A stretch of DNA of 9,283 nucleotides from Actinomycetales bacterium Ga0077552 (GTDB lineage: Bacteria > Actinomycetota > Actinomycetes > Actinomycetales > Microbacteriaceae): positions 1 to 9,283 of the forward strand of contig LNFD01000156.1 in the NCBI GenBank assembly GCA_001464255.1, in the 5' to 3' direction. The translations under genes were made by a program, and so were the position numbers. This document shows, in pieces, positions 1 through 5,670 of this stretch (positions are counted from its first letter, which is position 1; each line of letters opens with the position of its first letter). Under the pieces are notes generated by a model, which was given only the letters and a program-made list of their open reading frames with translations, was not told the DNA's origin and ran no database searches.

Positions 1-1137
1 GCCGAGCCTGCTCCCGCGCCCGCCGCCGCTCCCGAGCCGGTCGCTGCCCCGCCGGCGCCCGAGCCCGTGGCAGCCCCTGCACCCGTGGTGGCCCCTGCGC
101 CCGTGGTGACCCCTGAGCCGGTCGCCGCACCCGCGCCGGCCGCCGAGCCCGTGGCCGCACCGGCGCCTGCACCGGCCCCCGCCGCTCCGGCAGCAGCACC
201 CGCTCCCGCGGCGGCGCCCGCACCGGCCGCGACGACGAACGCCGCCGCCTACATCACGCCGCTCGTGCGCAAGCTCGCGGCCGAGCACGGCGTCGACTTC
301 GCGCGTGTGACCGGGACCGGGGTGGGCGGCCGCATCCGCAAGCAGGATGTCATCGCCGCCGCGACCGCGACCGGCGGGGCTGCGAGCCACGCCGCACCGC
401 GCGCCGAGCTCGAGACCTCGCCGTTGCGCGGCACGACGGTCGCCATGTCGCGCCTGCGCAAGGTCATCGCCGAGCGCGCCGTCATCTCGATGCAGTCGAC
501 CGCCCAGCTCACGACCGTCGTCGAGGTCGACGTCACGAAGGTGGCCGCGCTCCGCACCGCCGTCAAGGCCGACTTCGAGAAGGCGACGGGCACGAAGCTC
601 TCGTTCCTGCCCTTCTTCGCGAAGGCCGCGACCGAGGCCCTGCGCGCCTTCCCGATCATCAACGCCACGGTCGACGGCGACTCGATCGTCTACCCCGAGA
701 CCGAGAACCTCTCGATCGCGGTCGACACCGAGCGCGGCCTGCTCACGCCGGTCATCCGCAACGCGGGCGACCTCAGCATCGCCGACCTCGCGCGCGAGAT
801 CGCCGATCTCGCCGCGCGCACGCGCGACAACCAGCTGAAGCCCGACGAGCTGGCGGGGGGCACCTTCACGCTCACCAACACGGGCTCGCGCGGCGCCCTG
901 TTCGACACCCCGGTGGTCTTCCTGCCCCAGGTCGCCATCCTCGGCACCGGCATCGTGAGCAAGAAGCCCTCGGTCATCCAGGTCGACGGCTCCGACGTCA
1001 TCGCCGTGCGGTCGATGGTCTACTTCGCGCTGTCGTACGACCACCGCATCGTCGACGGCGCCGACGCCGCACGCTTCCTCAGCGCCGTCAAGGCGCGACT
1101 CGAGGAGGCCGACTTCGACGGGGACCTCGGCATCTAG
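1..1137 (+). CDS. sucB: SucB, dihydrolipoamide succinyltransferase (2-oxoglutarate dehydrogenase E2), 5' partial
   Basis: This is the core acyltransferase of the 2-oxoglutarate dehydrogenase complex; it moves the succinyl group from a lipoyl arm to CoA in the TCA cycle. The frame is open from base 1, so the start and the lipoyl domain(s) lie to the left; the GTG at 67 is only an internal valine. In order the window shows an Ala/Pro-rich linker (1-240), a peripheral subunit-binding domain (about 247-360, with ITPLVRKLAAEHGVD and GVGGRIRKQDV), and a catalytic domain from about 430 beginning MSRLRKVIAERAV. The active-site motif DHRIVDG is at 1039-1059, with the catalytic His codon at 1042. The MQSTAQLTTVVEVDVTKV stretch is typical of actinobacterial SucB. 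A pyruvate dehydrogenase E2 is less likely but cannot be fully excluded from sequence alone. Its lipoyl cofactor would be made by the lipB and lipA products encoded further along. Confidence 0.93.
   Translation, partial: AEPAPAPAAAPEPVAAPPAPEPVAAPAPVVAPAPVVTPEPVAAPAPAAEPVAAPAPAPAPAAPAAAPAPAAAPAPAATTNAAAYITPLVRKLAAEHGVDFARVTGTGVGGRIRKQDVIAAATATGGAASHAAPRAELETSPLRGTTVAMSRLRKVIAERAVISMQSTAQLTTVVEVDVTKVAALRTAVKADFEKATGTKLSFLPFFAKAATEALRAFPIINATVDGDSIVYPETENLSIAVDTERGLLTPVIRNAGDLSIADLAREIADLAARTRDNQLKPDELAGGTFTLTNTGSRGALFDTPVVFLPQVAILGTGIVSKKPSVIQVDGSDVIAVRSMVYFALSYDHRIVDGADAARFLSAVKARLEEADFDGDLGI
73..108 (+). repeat. 18-base tandem duplication in the Ala/Pro linker of SucB
   Basis: Two adjacent 18-base copies (73-90 and 91-108) differ at one base and each encode APAPVV. 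They lie in a longer Ala/Pro/Val/Glu linker of about 80 visible residues. Such linkers in E2 proteins are flexible and let the lipoyl domain swing between active sites. In-frame repeat expansion is the likely origin (inference). Confidence 0.75.
1134..1137. other. Shared CTAG: overlapping stop codons of two convergent genes
   Basis: The palindrome CTAG supplies the TAG stop of sucB (1135-1137, + strand) and the TAG stop of the opposing membrane pseudokinase gene (1134-1136, - strand). The two coding regions therefore overlap by three bases with no spacer, so any terminator for either gene must lie inside the other gene's coding sequence. Confidence 0.9.
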
Positions 1138-2648
1138 CCGATCACATCGCGCACCCGCCAACCGGCCTCGCTCCTCACGATGAGGAGCGAGGCCGTCGGT
1201 GTTCCGGCGGTGATGAGGTCGATGAGCACCGCACCGCCCATGCGCTCGATCACGACCGCCTCACCTCGCGCAGCGCTCCAGCGCTCGAGCAGGGCGTGAC
1301 GCGGGTCGGCCTCGTGCAGCAGCAGGTGCGCGGCGGAGCCGGGATGCACGGTCGACGCCGTGCAGGAGGCCGCGGCCGCGCCACCGTCGCCGCGGTCACC
1401 GCTCCCGCCCGTGCTGCTGCCGCTGCCCGCCGCGGCCCGGCACGCCGACCATCGCGTCACGAGCACCTCCACGACCGCCTGCCACTCGCCGGGTTCGGGG
1501 TGCAGCGCGAGCTCGGGGGCCTCCCCGCCCGCGGACGGGACGGTGGCCGTCGGGGCGAGGCCGGGGTCGAGCGGGGCGTCACCCGCCGCGGCCTCGACGC
1601 CCGCGCTCGATGATCCGAGGACGAGCGCGAGGACGAGCGCCCCGACGCCCGCCGCGCCCGCCAGCAGGAAGCGGGGACGCACGACGACCGCGCCCCATCG
1701 GGCGCCGAGGGCGAGCGCGGTGGACCGCACCGGTTCGATGATCCCCGTCGGCAGGCCCACCGCACGAGCGGCGTCGAGTGCCGCCTGCAGCCAGGACGGC
1801 ACGGGCGGCTCCTCGGCAACGTCCTCCGGCCGGGAGACCGTCGAGCGCGCGGTCAGGGGTTCGGCGACGCCGACGGCGGCACCACCGGCACCGTCGACGG
1901 CCGCGGAGTCGACCGGCTCCCTCCCGACCATCTCGAGTCGCACCGGCAGCGGTTCGGCCAGGTCGAAGAGCACGGGGGCCAACGGCCGATCGAGCTCCGC
2001 ACCGCGCACGACCGCGAGCAGCCCGGCGCGCCCGGGTTCGGCGACCGCGGCCGCCACGGTCGCACCGAGCCGGGCGATCGCGGCGCGATCGGCCGCGTAG
2101 GCGGGCTCCCGGTCGCGCAACCGCTCGGGCAGAACGGGGCCGACACGGGCATCCTGCAGCCGGATCACGACGGGGGCTCCGCTCTCGCGCAACCGGACGT
2201 CGGCTGCCGAGAGGCCGATGCCCGACAGACCGACAGCGTGCGCGGCCTCGAGCGCCTCGGCGAGCGGGGCGAGCAGCGTCACCGCCTCGCCCAGCGCGAG
2301 CTGACCGTGCCGAGCGGCGAGCACCGTGTCGAGCGGGGGCCCGCCGACCTGCTCGAGCAGCAAGGCGATCCGCCCATCCGGCAGGGTGACGAGATCGTCG
2401 AGACCCACGACGTGCTCGCGGAGGGCAGGCACGGCGCGGCGCACGGCGTCGTGCACCGCGACCTCCGCGTCGATCAGTGAGTCGGGGCACGCCGCGTCGA
2501 TGACACGAGCGACGCGCGTCGCCCCGTCGGCGTGCACGAGCGCCGTCACGGCCCGCTCCCCCGCGCTCAGCACGCGGACGACGCGCGCGCCGTCGATCGT
2601 GGTCGGCAGCGGCGCGGGATCGGCCGGGAGGCGCGGGGAGACGGTCAC
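1134..2648 (-). CDS. Predicted membrane-anchored pseudokinase (Ser/Thr kinase-like), function unknown
   Basis: The 504-residue protein starts at a GTG at 2648, with an AGGA ribosome-site-like stretch a few bases upstream; an earlier start would run into the divergent DUF4191 gene. Residues 15-245 follow the layout of a bacterial Ser/Thr kinase domain: a beta-rich N-lobe, a hinge-like LLLEQVGGPPLDTVL (97-110) and a C-lobe helix ALEAAHAVGLSGIGL (132-146). The catalytic residues appear absent: VARVI (46-50) lacks the ATP-binding lysine, SGIGLSAADVRL (142-153) stands where HGDLKPxNVLL is expected, and LQDARVG (164-170) replaces DFG. A linker and one membrane helix (about 327-346) follow. The basic VRPR just before the helix suggests the kinase-like part is cytoplasmic and the last 155 residues are outside. 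That outer part has two cysteines (403, 429) flanking a Gly/Ser-rich loop, and ends GWRVRDVIG, faintly like NTF2-type domains. It is convergent with sucB and divergent from DUF4191. I do not recognise a named family; pseudokinase status is inferred. Confidence 0.72.
   Translation of the reverse strand: MTVSPRLPADPAPLPTTIDGARVVRVLSAGERAVTALVHADGATRVARVIDAACPDSLIDAEVAVHDAVRRAVPALREHVVGLDDLVTLPDGRIALLLEQVGGPPLDTVLAARHGQLALGEAVTLLAPLAEALEAAHAVGLSGIGLSAADVRLRESGAPVVIRLQDARVGPVLPERLRDREPAYAADRAAIARLGATVAAAVAEPGRAGLLAVVRGAELDRPLAPVLFDLAEPLPVRLEMVGREPVDSAAVDGAGGAAVGVAEPLTARSTVSRPEDVAEEPPVPSWLQAALDAARAVGLPTGIIEPVRSTALALGARWGAVVVRPRFLLAGAAGVGALVLALVLGSSSAGVEAAAGDAPLDPGLAPTATVPSAGGEAPELALHPEPGEWQAVVEVLVTRWSACRAAAGSGSSTGGSGDRGDGGAAAASCTASTVHPGSAAHLLLHEADPRHALLERWSAARGEAVVIERMGGAVLIDLITAGTPTASLLIVRSEAGWRVRDVIG
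1163..1195 (+). terminator. Strong hairpin, probable sucB terminator inside the opposing gene
   Basis: The left arm 1163-1177 and right arm 1181-1195 are perfect reverse complements (15 bp, GC-rich) around a 3-base loop (CGA). The hairpin starts 26 bases after the sucB stop codon. There is no U-run after it (TCGGTGTTCC follows), as is common in high-GC actinobacteria. It lies wholly within the coding sequence of the opposing gene, where it encodes part of ASLLIVRSEAG near the C-terminus. A terminator role is inferred from position and stem strength. Confidence 0.65.
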
Positions 2649-2762
2649 CGCGGCATCCTGGCCCCACCCCCGTGCGTCCGCAGCGCGGGACCCTCCGCAG
2701 GGGACGATCGGCTCTGCGCGAACGGCGGGGAGGAGCGTCTGGCGGGCCCTATCCTGGTAGGC
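2649..2762. promoter_or_regulatory. Divergent intergenic region with a -10-like element for the DUF4191 gene
   Basis: This 114-base spacer separates the pseudokinase gene (-) from the DUF4191 gene (+). On the + strand TATCCT at 2750-2755 fits the actinobacterial -10 pattern TANNNT and ends 7 bases before the ATG at 2763, placing the transcript start at or next to the start codon. No TTGACA-like -35 is seen at the usual spacing. On the - strand I see no convincing -10, only a short purine-rich AGGA before the GTG at 2648. The word ATCCTGG occurs twice (2655-2661 and 2751-2757), which may be chance. Confidence 0.5.
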
Positions 2763-3473
2763 ATGGCCCGCACCTCCGCTCAGAAGCCCCCGAAAGAACC
2801 CGGTCGCATGAAGCAGATGTGGCAGGTGTTCCAGATGACGCGGCGGATGGACCCGCTGGCCGTCTGGATCATGCTCCTGTCGTTCCTCGTGCCGATCCTC
2901 GCGAGCGTGCTGCTCGCGGTCTTCGCAACACCGGGCGACGTTCTCGCGGGCATCCTCTGGGTGGTCACGGGCGTGCTGCTGGGCATCCTGCTCGTCCTCA
3001 TCGTGCTCGGCCGCCGTGCGGAGCGCGTGGCCTACCGCCAGATCTCCGGCCAGCCGGGCGCCGTCGGCGCCGTGCTCAAGTCGTCGCTGCGCCGCGCGTG
3101 GCAGGCGAGCGAGATGCCGATCACCGTGAGCCCCAAGACACAGGACGCCGTGTACCGCGCGATCGGTCGCCCGGGCGTCGTCATCATCGGCGAGGGCCCG
3201 CAGTCGCGCACGCGCCGCATGATGGAGGACGAGCGCCGCAACGTGAGCCGCATCGTGCCCAACGTGCCCGTGCACTTCATCCACGTCGGCCCCGACGCCG
3301 AGAGCGTCAAGCTCGAGAACCTCGCGCGCACGCTCAACAAGCTCAAGCGCGCCATCACGAAGGCCGAGGTCTACGCGGTGAGCAACCGGCTCACCTCGCT
3401 CAGCAAGTCGAGCACACTGCCCATCCCGAAGGGCATCGACCCGCTCAAGGCGCGCGCACCGAAGCCCCGCTGA
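2763..3473 (+). CDS. DUF4191 family membrane protein
   Basis: This 236-residue protein matches the actinobacterial DUF4191 family (Rv2219-like) in size, layout and neighbourhood. A basic N-terminus (residues 1-30, with KQMWQVFQMTRRMDP) precedes two hydrophobic helices at about 32-54 and 60-83. A long soluble, strongly basic C-terminal part follows, with conserved-looking GRPGVVIIGEGP (135-146) and a lysine-rich tail. The short loop between the helices suggests both termini are cytoplasmic. The function is unknown. In several actinobacteria it lies beside lipA, an RDD gene and glnA, as it does here, which hints at a link to lipoate metabolism or to membrane processes, but this is only association. 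The ATG at 2763 is chosen because a -10-like TATCCT sits directly upstream and because the protein then begins MARTSAQK, usual for the family; there is no good Shine-Dalgarno sequence. Confidence 0.88.
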   Translation: MARTSAQKPPKEPGRMKQMWQVFQMTRRMDPLAVWIMLLSFLVPILASVLLAVFATPGDVLAGILWVVTGVLLGILLVLIVLGRRAERVAYRQISGQPGAVGAVLKSSLRRAWQASEMPITVSPKTQDAVYRAIGRPGVVIIGEGPQSRTRRMMEDERRNVSRIVPNVPVHFIHVGPDAESVKLENLARTLNKLKRAITKAEVYAVSNRLTSLSKSSTLPIPKGIDPLKARAPKPR

Positions 3474-3494
3474 CCCCGTCGGCGCGCGTCGCCG

Positions 3495-3902
3495 CTAGCG
3501 GCGCAGCAGGATCGTGCCGGCGGCGCGATCGTGCAGCCCGCGCTGGTTCTCGTCGAAGAGCAGCGCGGGGATGACGAGCGCGATGAGCAGGGCGCGCACG
3601 ACGGGGCGCCAGACGCCCAGCAGACCGCCCGCCATCGGGACGACGCGCATCCCGAGCACCGCGTGCCCGATGCTCGCGTTGATGACGATCGTGAACAGCA
3701 CCTGCAGCCCGACGAACAGCAGCAGGGTCACGATCGAGTCGTAGGCGAAGAACGCCGCCGAGAGCGCGACGGCGATGCCCCAGTCGATCGCGAGGGCTGC
3801 GATGCGGCGGCCGAGTCGGGCGACCGAACGCGGGCCGGTCTCGGGCAGGCCGAGGCGCTGGCCGGGCCAGTCGGGCGGGGTCGGAGCGGGGATCGCGGTC
3901 AC
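3495..3902 (-). CDS. RDD family small integral membrane protein
   Basis: The 135-residue protein has the RDD-family signature: RRIAALAIDWG (32-42) with the Arg and Asp at the start of helix 1, GHAVLGMRVV (79-88) after helix 2, and the C-terminal RGLHDRAAGTILLRR (121-135) with the family's last Asp. Membrane segments lie at about 37-54, 57-75 and 101-117. The Pro-rich first 25 residues are probably cytoplasmic. RDD proteins are widespread; a few have been linked to ion exchange, but most have no known role, and none can be assigned here. The start is a GTG at 3902, preceded by GAGGGG and by a TAGGCT element 6 bases upstream. It converges on the DUF4191 gene (21-base gap) and diverges from lipB (41-base gap). 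In mycobacteria the RDD gene lies next to the DUF4191 gene beyond lipA, so this block has been rearranged. Confidence 0.88.
   Translation of the reverse strand: MTAIPAPTPPDWPGQRLGLPETGPRSVARLGRRIAALAIDWGIAVALSAAFFAYDSIVTLLLFVGLQVLFTIVINASIGHAVLGMRVVPMAGGLLGVWRPVVRALLIALVIPALLFDENQRGLHDRAAGTILLRR
3510..3530 (+). terminator. Candidate weak terminator hairpin after the DUF4191 gene
   Basis: Bases 3510-3518 can pair with 3522-3530 (9 bp including one G-U pair) around a GGC loop. The hairpin begins 36 bases after the DUF4191 stop and lies inside the 3' end of the convergent RDD gene, the same layout as the sucB hairpin. No U-run follows. A loop-free 14-bp palindrome, CGCCGCTAGCGGCG at 3490-3503, contains the RDD stop codon and could fold as an alternative short stem. 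Support is positional only. Confidence 0.35.
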
Positions 3903-3943
3903 CCCCTCAGCCTACGAGTCGCGCTCGGGCGTACACTGAGCGG
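3903..3943. promoter_or_regulatory. Compact divergent promoter region between the RDD gene and lipB
   Basis: Two -10-like TANNNT elements face away from each other in 41 bases. On the + strand TACACT (3932-3937) is 6 bases before the lipB GTG; on the - strand TAGGCT (3914-3909) is 6 bases before the RDD GTG. Exactly 17 bases separate the two hexamers, so each gene's -35 position falls on the other's -10 element. Transcripts starting at these sites would have little or no leader. The sequence is direct; promoter activity is inferred. Confidence 0.55.
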
Positions 3944-4609
3944 GTGATCGACTACGTCGTCACGGGGCTAAGCGCCAACTCCGTGCCGTACCTGTCGGGT
4001 CTCGAGCAGCAGCGCGCCCTGCACGCCGCCGTCGCCGAGAGCCGGGCGCCCGATACCGTCATGCTGCTCGAGCACGAGAGCGTGTACACGGCGGGCAAGC
4101 GCACCGAGCCCCACGAGCGGCCCGTCGACGGCACGCCCGTGATCGAGGTCGACCGCGGCGGCAAGATCACCTGGCACGGCCCGGGCCAGCTCGTCGGCTA
4201 CCCGATCATCCGTCTCGCCGACCCGGTCGACGTCGTGCGCTACGTGCGCTGCCTCGAGGGCATGCTCATCGCCGTGCTCGACGACCTCGGCGTCGAGGGG
4301 GCTGGCCGCGTCGCCGGCCGCAGCGGGGTGTGGATGCGCGGCACCGACAAGATCGCCGCGATCGGCATCCGCGTGGCCCAGGGCGTGAGCATGCACGGCT
4401 TCGCCCTCAACTGCTCCAACGGCTTCGAGGCCTACGACGCGATCGTCGCGTGCGGCCTCGCCGATGCGGGCGTCACCTCGGTGAGCCGCGAACTCGGCCG
4501 CACCGTGACACCCGCGGAGGTCATCCCGCTCATCGAGCGCCATTTCGGCCCGCTCGTCCACGACATCGTCGGCGTGCGCACGTCGACTCCCGAAGGAGTA
4601 CCCGCATGA
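3944..4609 (+). CDS. lipB: LipB, octanoyl-[acyl-carrier-protein]:protein N-octanoyltransferase
   Basis: LipB moves octanoate from acyl carrier protein to a specific lysine on lipoyl domains such as that of SucB, the first step of lipoate synthesis in the cytoplasm. The 221-residue protein has the family motifs RGGKITWHGPGQLVGYPI (71-88), KIAAIGIRV with the catalytic lysine K136, SMHGFALN (149-156), and the catalytic cysteine C170 in CGLADAGVTSVSREL. Many relatives have proline before that cysteine; here it is alanine. Length is normal and there is no gap. The start is the GTG at 3944, giving VIDYVVTGLS; no Shine-Dalgarno sequence precedes it, but a -10-like TACACT lies 6 bases upstream, consistent with a leaderless message. 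The stop TGA (4607-4609) overlaps the lipA ATG, so the two are probably co-transcribed and translationally coupled. Confidence 0.96.
   Translation: MIDYVVTGLSANSVPYLSGLEQQRALHAAVAESRAPDTVMLLEHESVYTAGKRTEPHERPVDGTPVIEVDRGGKITWHGPGQLVGYPIIRLADPVDVVRYVRCLEGMLIAVLDDLGVEGAGRVAGRSGVWMRGTDKIAAIGIRVAQGVSMHGFALNCSNGFEAYDAIVACGLADAGVTSVSRELGRTVTPAEVIPLIERHFGPLVHDIVGVRTSTPEGVPA
4592..4598 (+). promoter_or_regulatory. Shine-Dalgarno sequence deciding the lipA start
   Basis: GAAGGAG at 4592-4598 ends 7 bases before the ATG at 4606, near-ideal strength and spacing. It lies inside the last codons of lipB and fixes the lipA start at the ATGA overlap (4606-4609), unlike the leaderless-looking start of lipB. 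Confidence 0.85.
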
Positions 4610-5584
4610 CCGCGACACCCGCCACCCACCCCGCCGACGGCCGCAAGCTGCTGCGGCTCGAGGTGCGCAACGCCCAGACCCCCATCGAGAAGAAGCCCGA
4701 GTGGATCAAGACGCGGGCGAAGATGGGCCCCGAGTACTCGGCCCTGCGCTCGCTCGTCGGCGAGCAGAACCTGCACACGGTGTGCCAGGAGGCCGGCTGC
4801 CCCAACATCTACGAGTGCTGGGAGGACCGCGAGGCGACCTTCCTCATCGGCGGCAGCCAGTGCACGCGCCGCTGCGACTTCTGCCAGATCGACACGGGCA
4901 AGCCCGCCGACTACGACCGCGACGAGCCCCGCCGCGTGGCCGAGTCGGTCGTGCAGATGAACCTGCGCTACGCGACCGTCACGGGGGTCGCGCGCGACGA
5001 CCTGCCCGACGAGGGCGCGTGGCTGCACGCCGAGACCGTGCGCATGATCCACGAGCTCAACCCCGGCACGGGCGTCGAGCTGCTCGCGACCGACTTCTCG
5101 GGCAACCCCGAGCTGCTGCGGGTCGTCTTCGACTCGCGCCCCGAGGTCTTCGCGCACAACGTCGAGACGGTGCCGCGCATCTTCAAACGCATCCGCCCGG
5201 CGTTCCGGTACGAGCGCTCGCTCGACGTCATCACGCAGGCGCGCGACTACGGGCTCATCACGAAGTCGAACCTCATCCTCGGCATGGGTGAGACGCGCGA
5301 GGAGGTCTCGCAGGCGCTGCGCGACCTGCACGACGCCGGCACCGACATCGTCACGATCACGCAGTACCTGCGGCCGAGCTCGCGCCACCACCCGATCGAC
5401 CGCTGGGTCAAGCCCGAGGAGTTCGTCGAGCTCAAGGCCGAGGCCGAGGAGATCGGGTTCCTCGGCGAGCTACCGCGCGGGGCGCCTGTGGGCGCAGTCG
5501 ATGGTCGCGAAGGGCCGGCCGATCCCCGAGTCGATGCGCGCGCTCGCCGAGACGACCGAGGGGTTCGCGCAGGCGGTCGGCTGA
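4606..5584 (+). pseudogene. lipA: lipA (lipoyl synthase), frameshifted near the 3' end by a deletion of about 26 bases
   Basis: LipA is the radical-SAM enzyme that inserts two sulfur atoms into protein-bound octanoate. Residues 1-287 (4606-5466) are normal: EVRNAQTPIEKKPEW (19-33), the auxiliary-cluster cysteines C60, C65 and C71 (CX4CX5C), the radical-SAM motif CTRRCDFC (C86, C90, C93), DRDEPRRVAESV, and TQYLRPSSRHHPIDRWVKPEE (from 252). After IGFLG the frame changes to ELPRGAPVG and runs 68 unrelated residues to a TAG at 5671-5673. The genuine C-terminus, SYRAGRLWAQSM onward, is found in another frame at 5468-5581, ending at the TGA 5582-5584. Actinobacterial LipA has about nine residues (V-L/M-x-GPLVRS) between these parts; only one base remains, so about 26 bases are missing. 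The lost segment includes most of the RSSY motif, whose serine ligates the auxiliary cluster. The product should therefore be inactive. A sequencing or assembly error is the main alternative. Confidence 0.9.
5462..5471 (+). other. Deletion junction in lipA
   Basis: The codons CTC GGC (5461-5466, Leu-Gly of IGFLG) are intact in the lipA frame. The codon AGC at 5468 is the Ser of SYRAG in the +2 frame. The single base at 5467 is all that lies between them, where relatives have about 27 bases. The junction is estimated from the known protein spacing; the exact lost bases cannot be recovered from the window. Confidence 0.8.
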
Positions 5585-5622
5585 GCATCCATTCGGCCGC
5601 TCGGAGTGAACGCGGCTCGGCC

Positions 5623-5660
5623 GTAACATCCCGGAAACAATGGGGACACTGCGGGGAAAC
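5623..5660 (+). promoter_or_regulatory. GlnR-type nitrogen-control box upstream of glnA
   Basis: Four five-base half-sites with exact 6-base gaps: GTAAC (5623-5627), GAAAC (5634-5638), GACAC (5645-5649) and GAAAC (5656-5660). This is the complete gTnAC-n6-GAAAC repeated pattern described for the actinobacterial response regulator GlnR in Streptomyces and mycobacteria, with the third half-site reading GACAC, which fits GTNAC loosely. The box centre lies about 41 bases before the predicted glnA transcript start and covers the -35 position, as expected if the bound protein activates glnA. The regulator's gene is not in the window. Confidence 0.88.
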
Positions 5661-5670
5661 GCCCTGCGCC

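Noticed and set aside
67..69. GTG at 67 as the start of sucB.
   Set aside because: The same frame is open to base 1 with the same Ala/Pro linker, and an E2 needs its lipoyl domain upstream.
1134..2648. Calling the kinase-like gene an active Ser/Thr protein kinase (Pkn type).
   Set aside because: The positions expected for the catalytic lysine, catalytic aspartate and DFG aspartate carry other residues.
2649..3284. The minus-strand frame of the pseudokinase gene stays open well upstream of 2648, giving a possible 716-residue protein.
   Set aside because: The extra 212 residues lie opposite the DUF4191 coding sequence and its promoter, are His/Arg/Asp/Glu-rich low-quality sequence, and match no domain. 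High-GC DNA often leaves such frames open.
4432..5391. Long minus-strand open frame opposite lipB and lipA.
   Set aside because: Antisense shadow of well-identified genes, with no motifs and no plausible ribosome site.
5461..5584. Programmed ribosomal frameshifting as an explanation for the lipA frame change.
   Set aside because: Slipping by one or two bases could not restore the nine missing residues including GPLVRS, and no slippery heptamer or downstream structure typical of such sites is evident.
5596..5616. Short inverted repeat GCCGC/GCGGC as a lipA terminator.
   Set aside because: The stem is only 5 bp with an 11-base loop and no U-run, expected by chance at this GC content.
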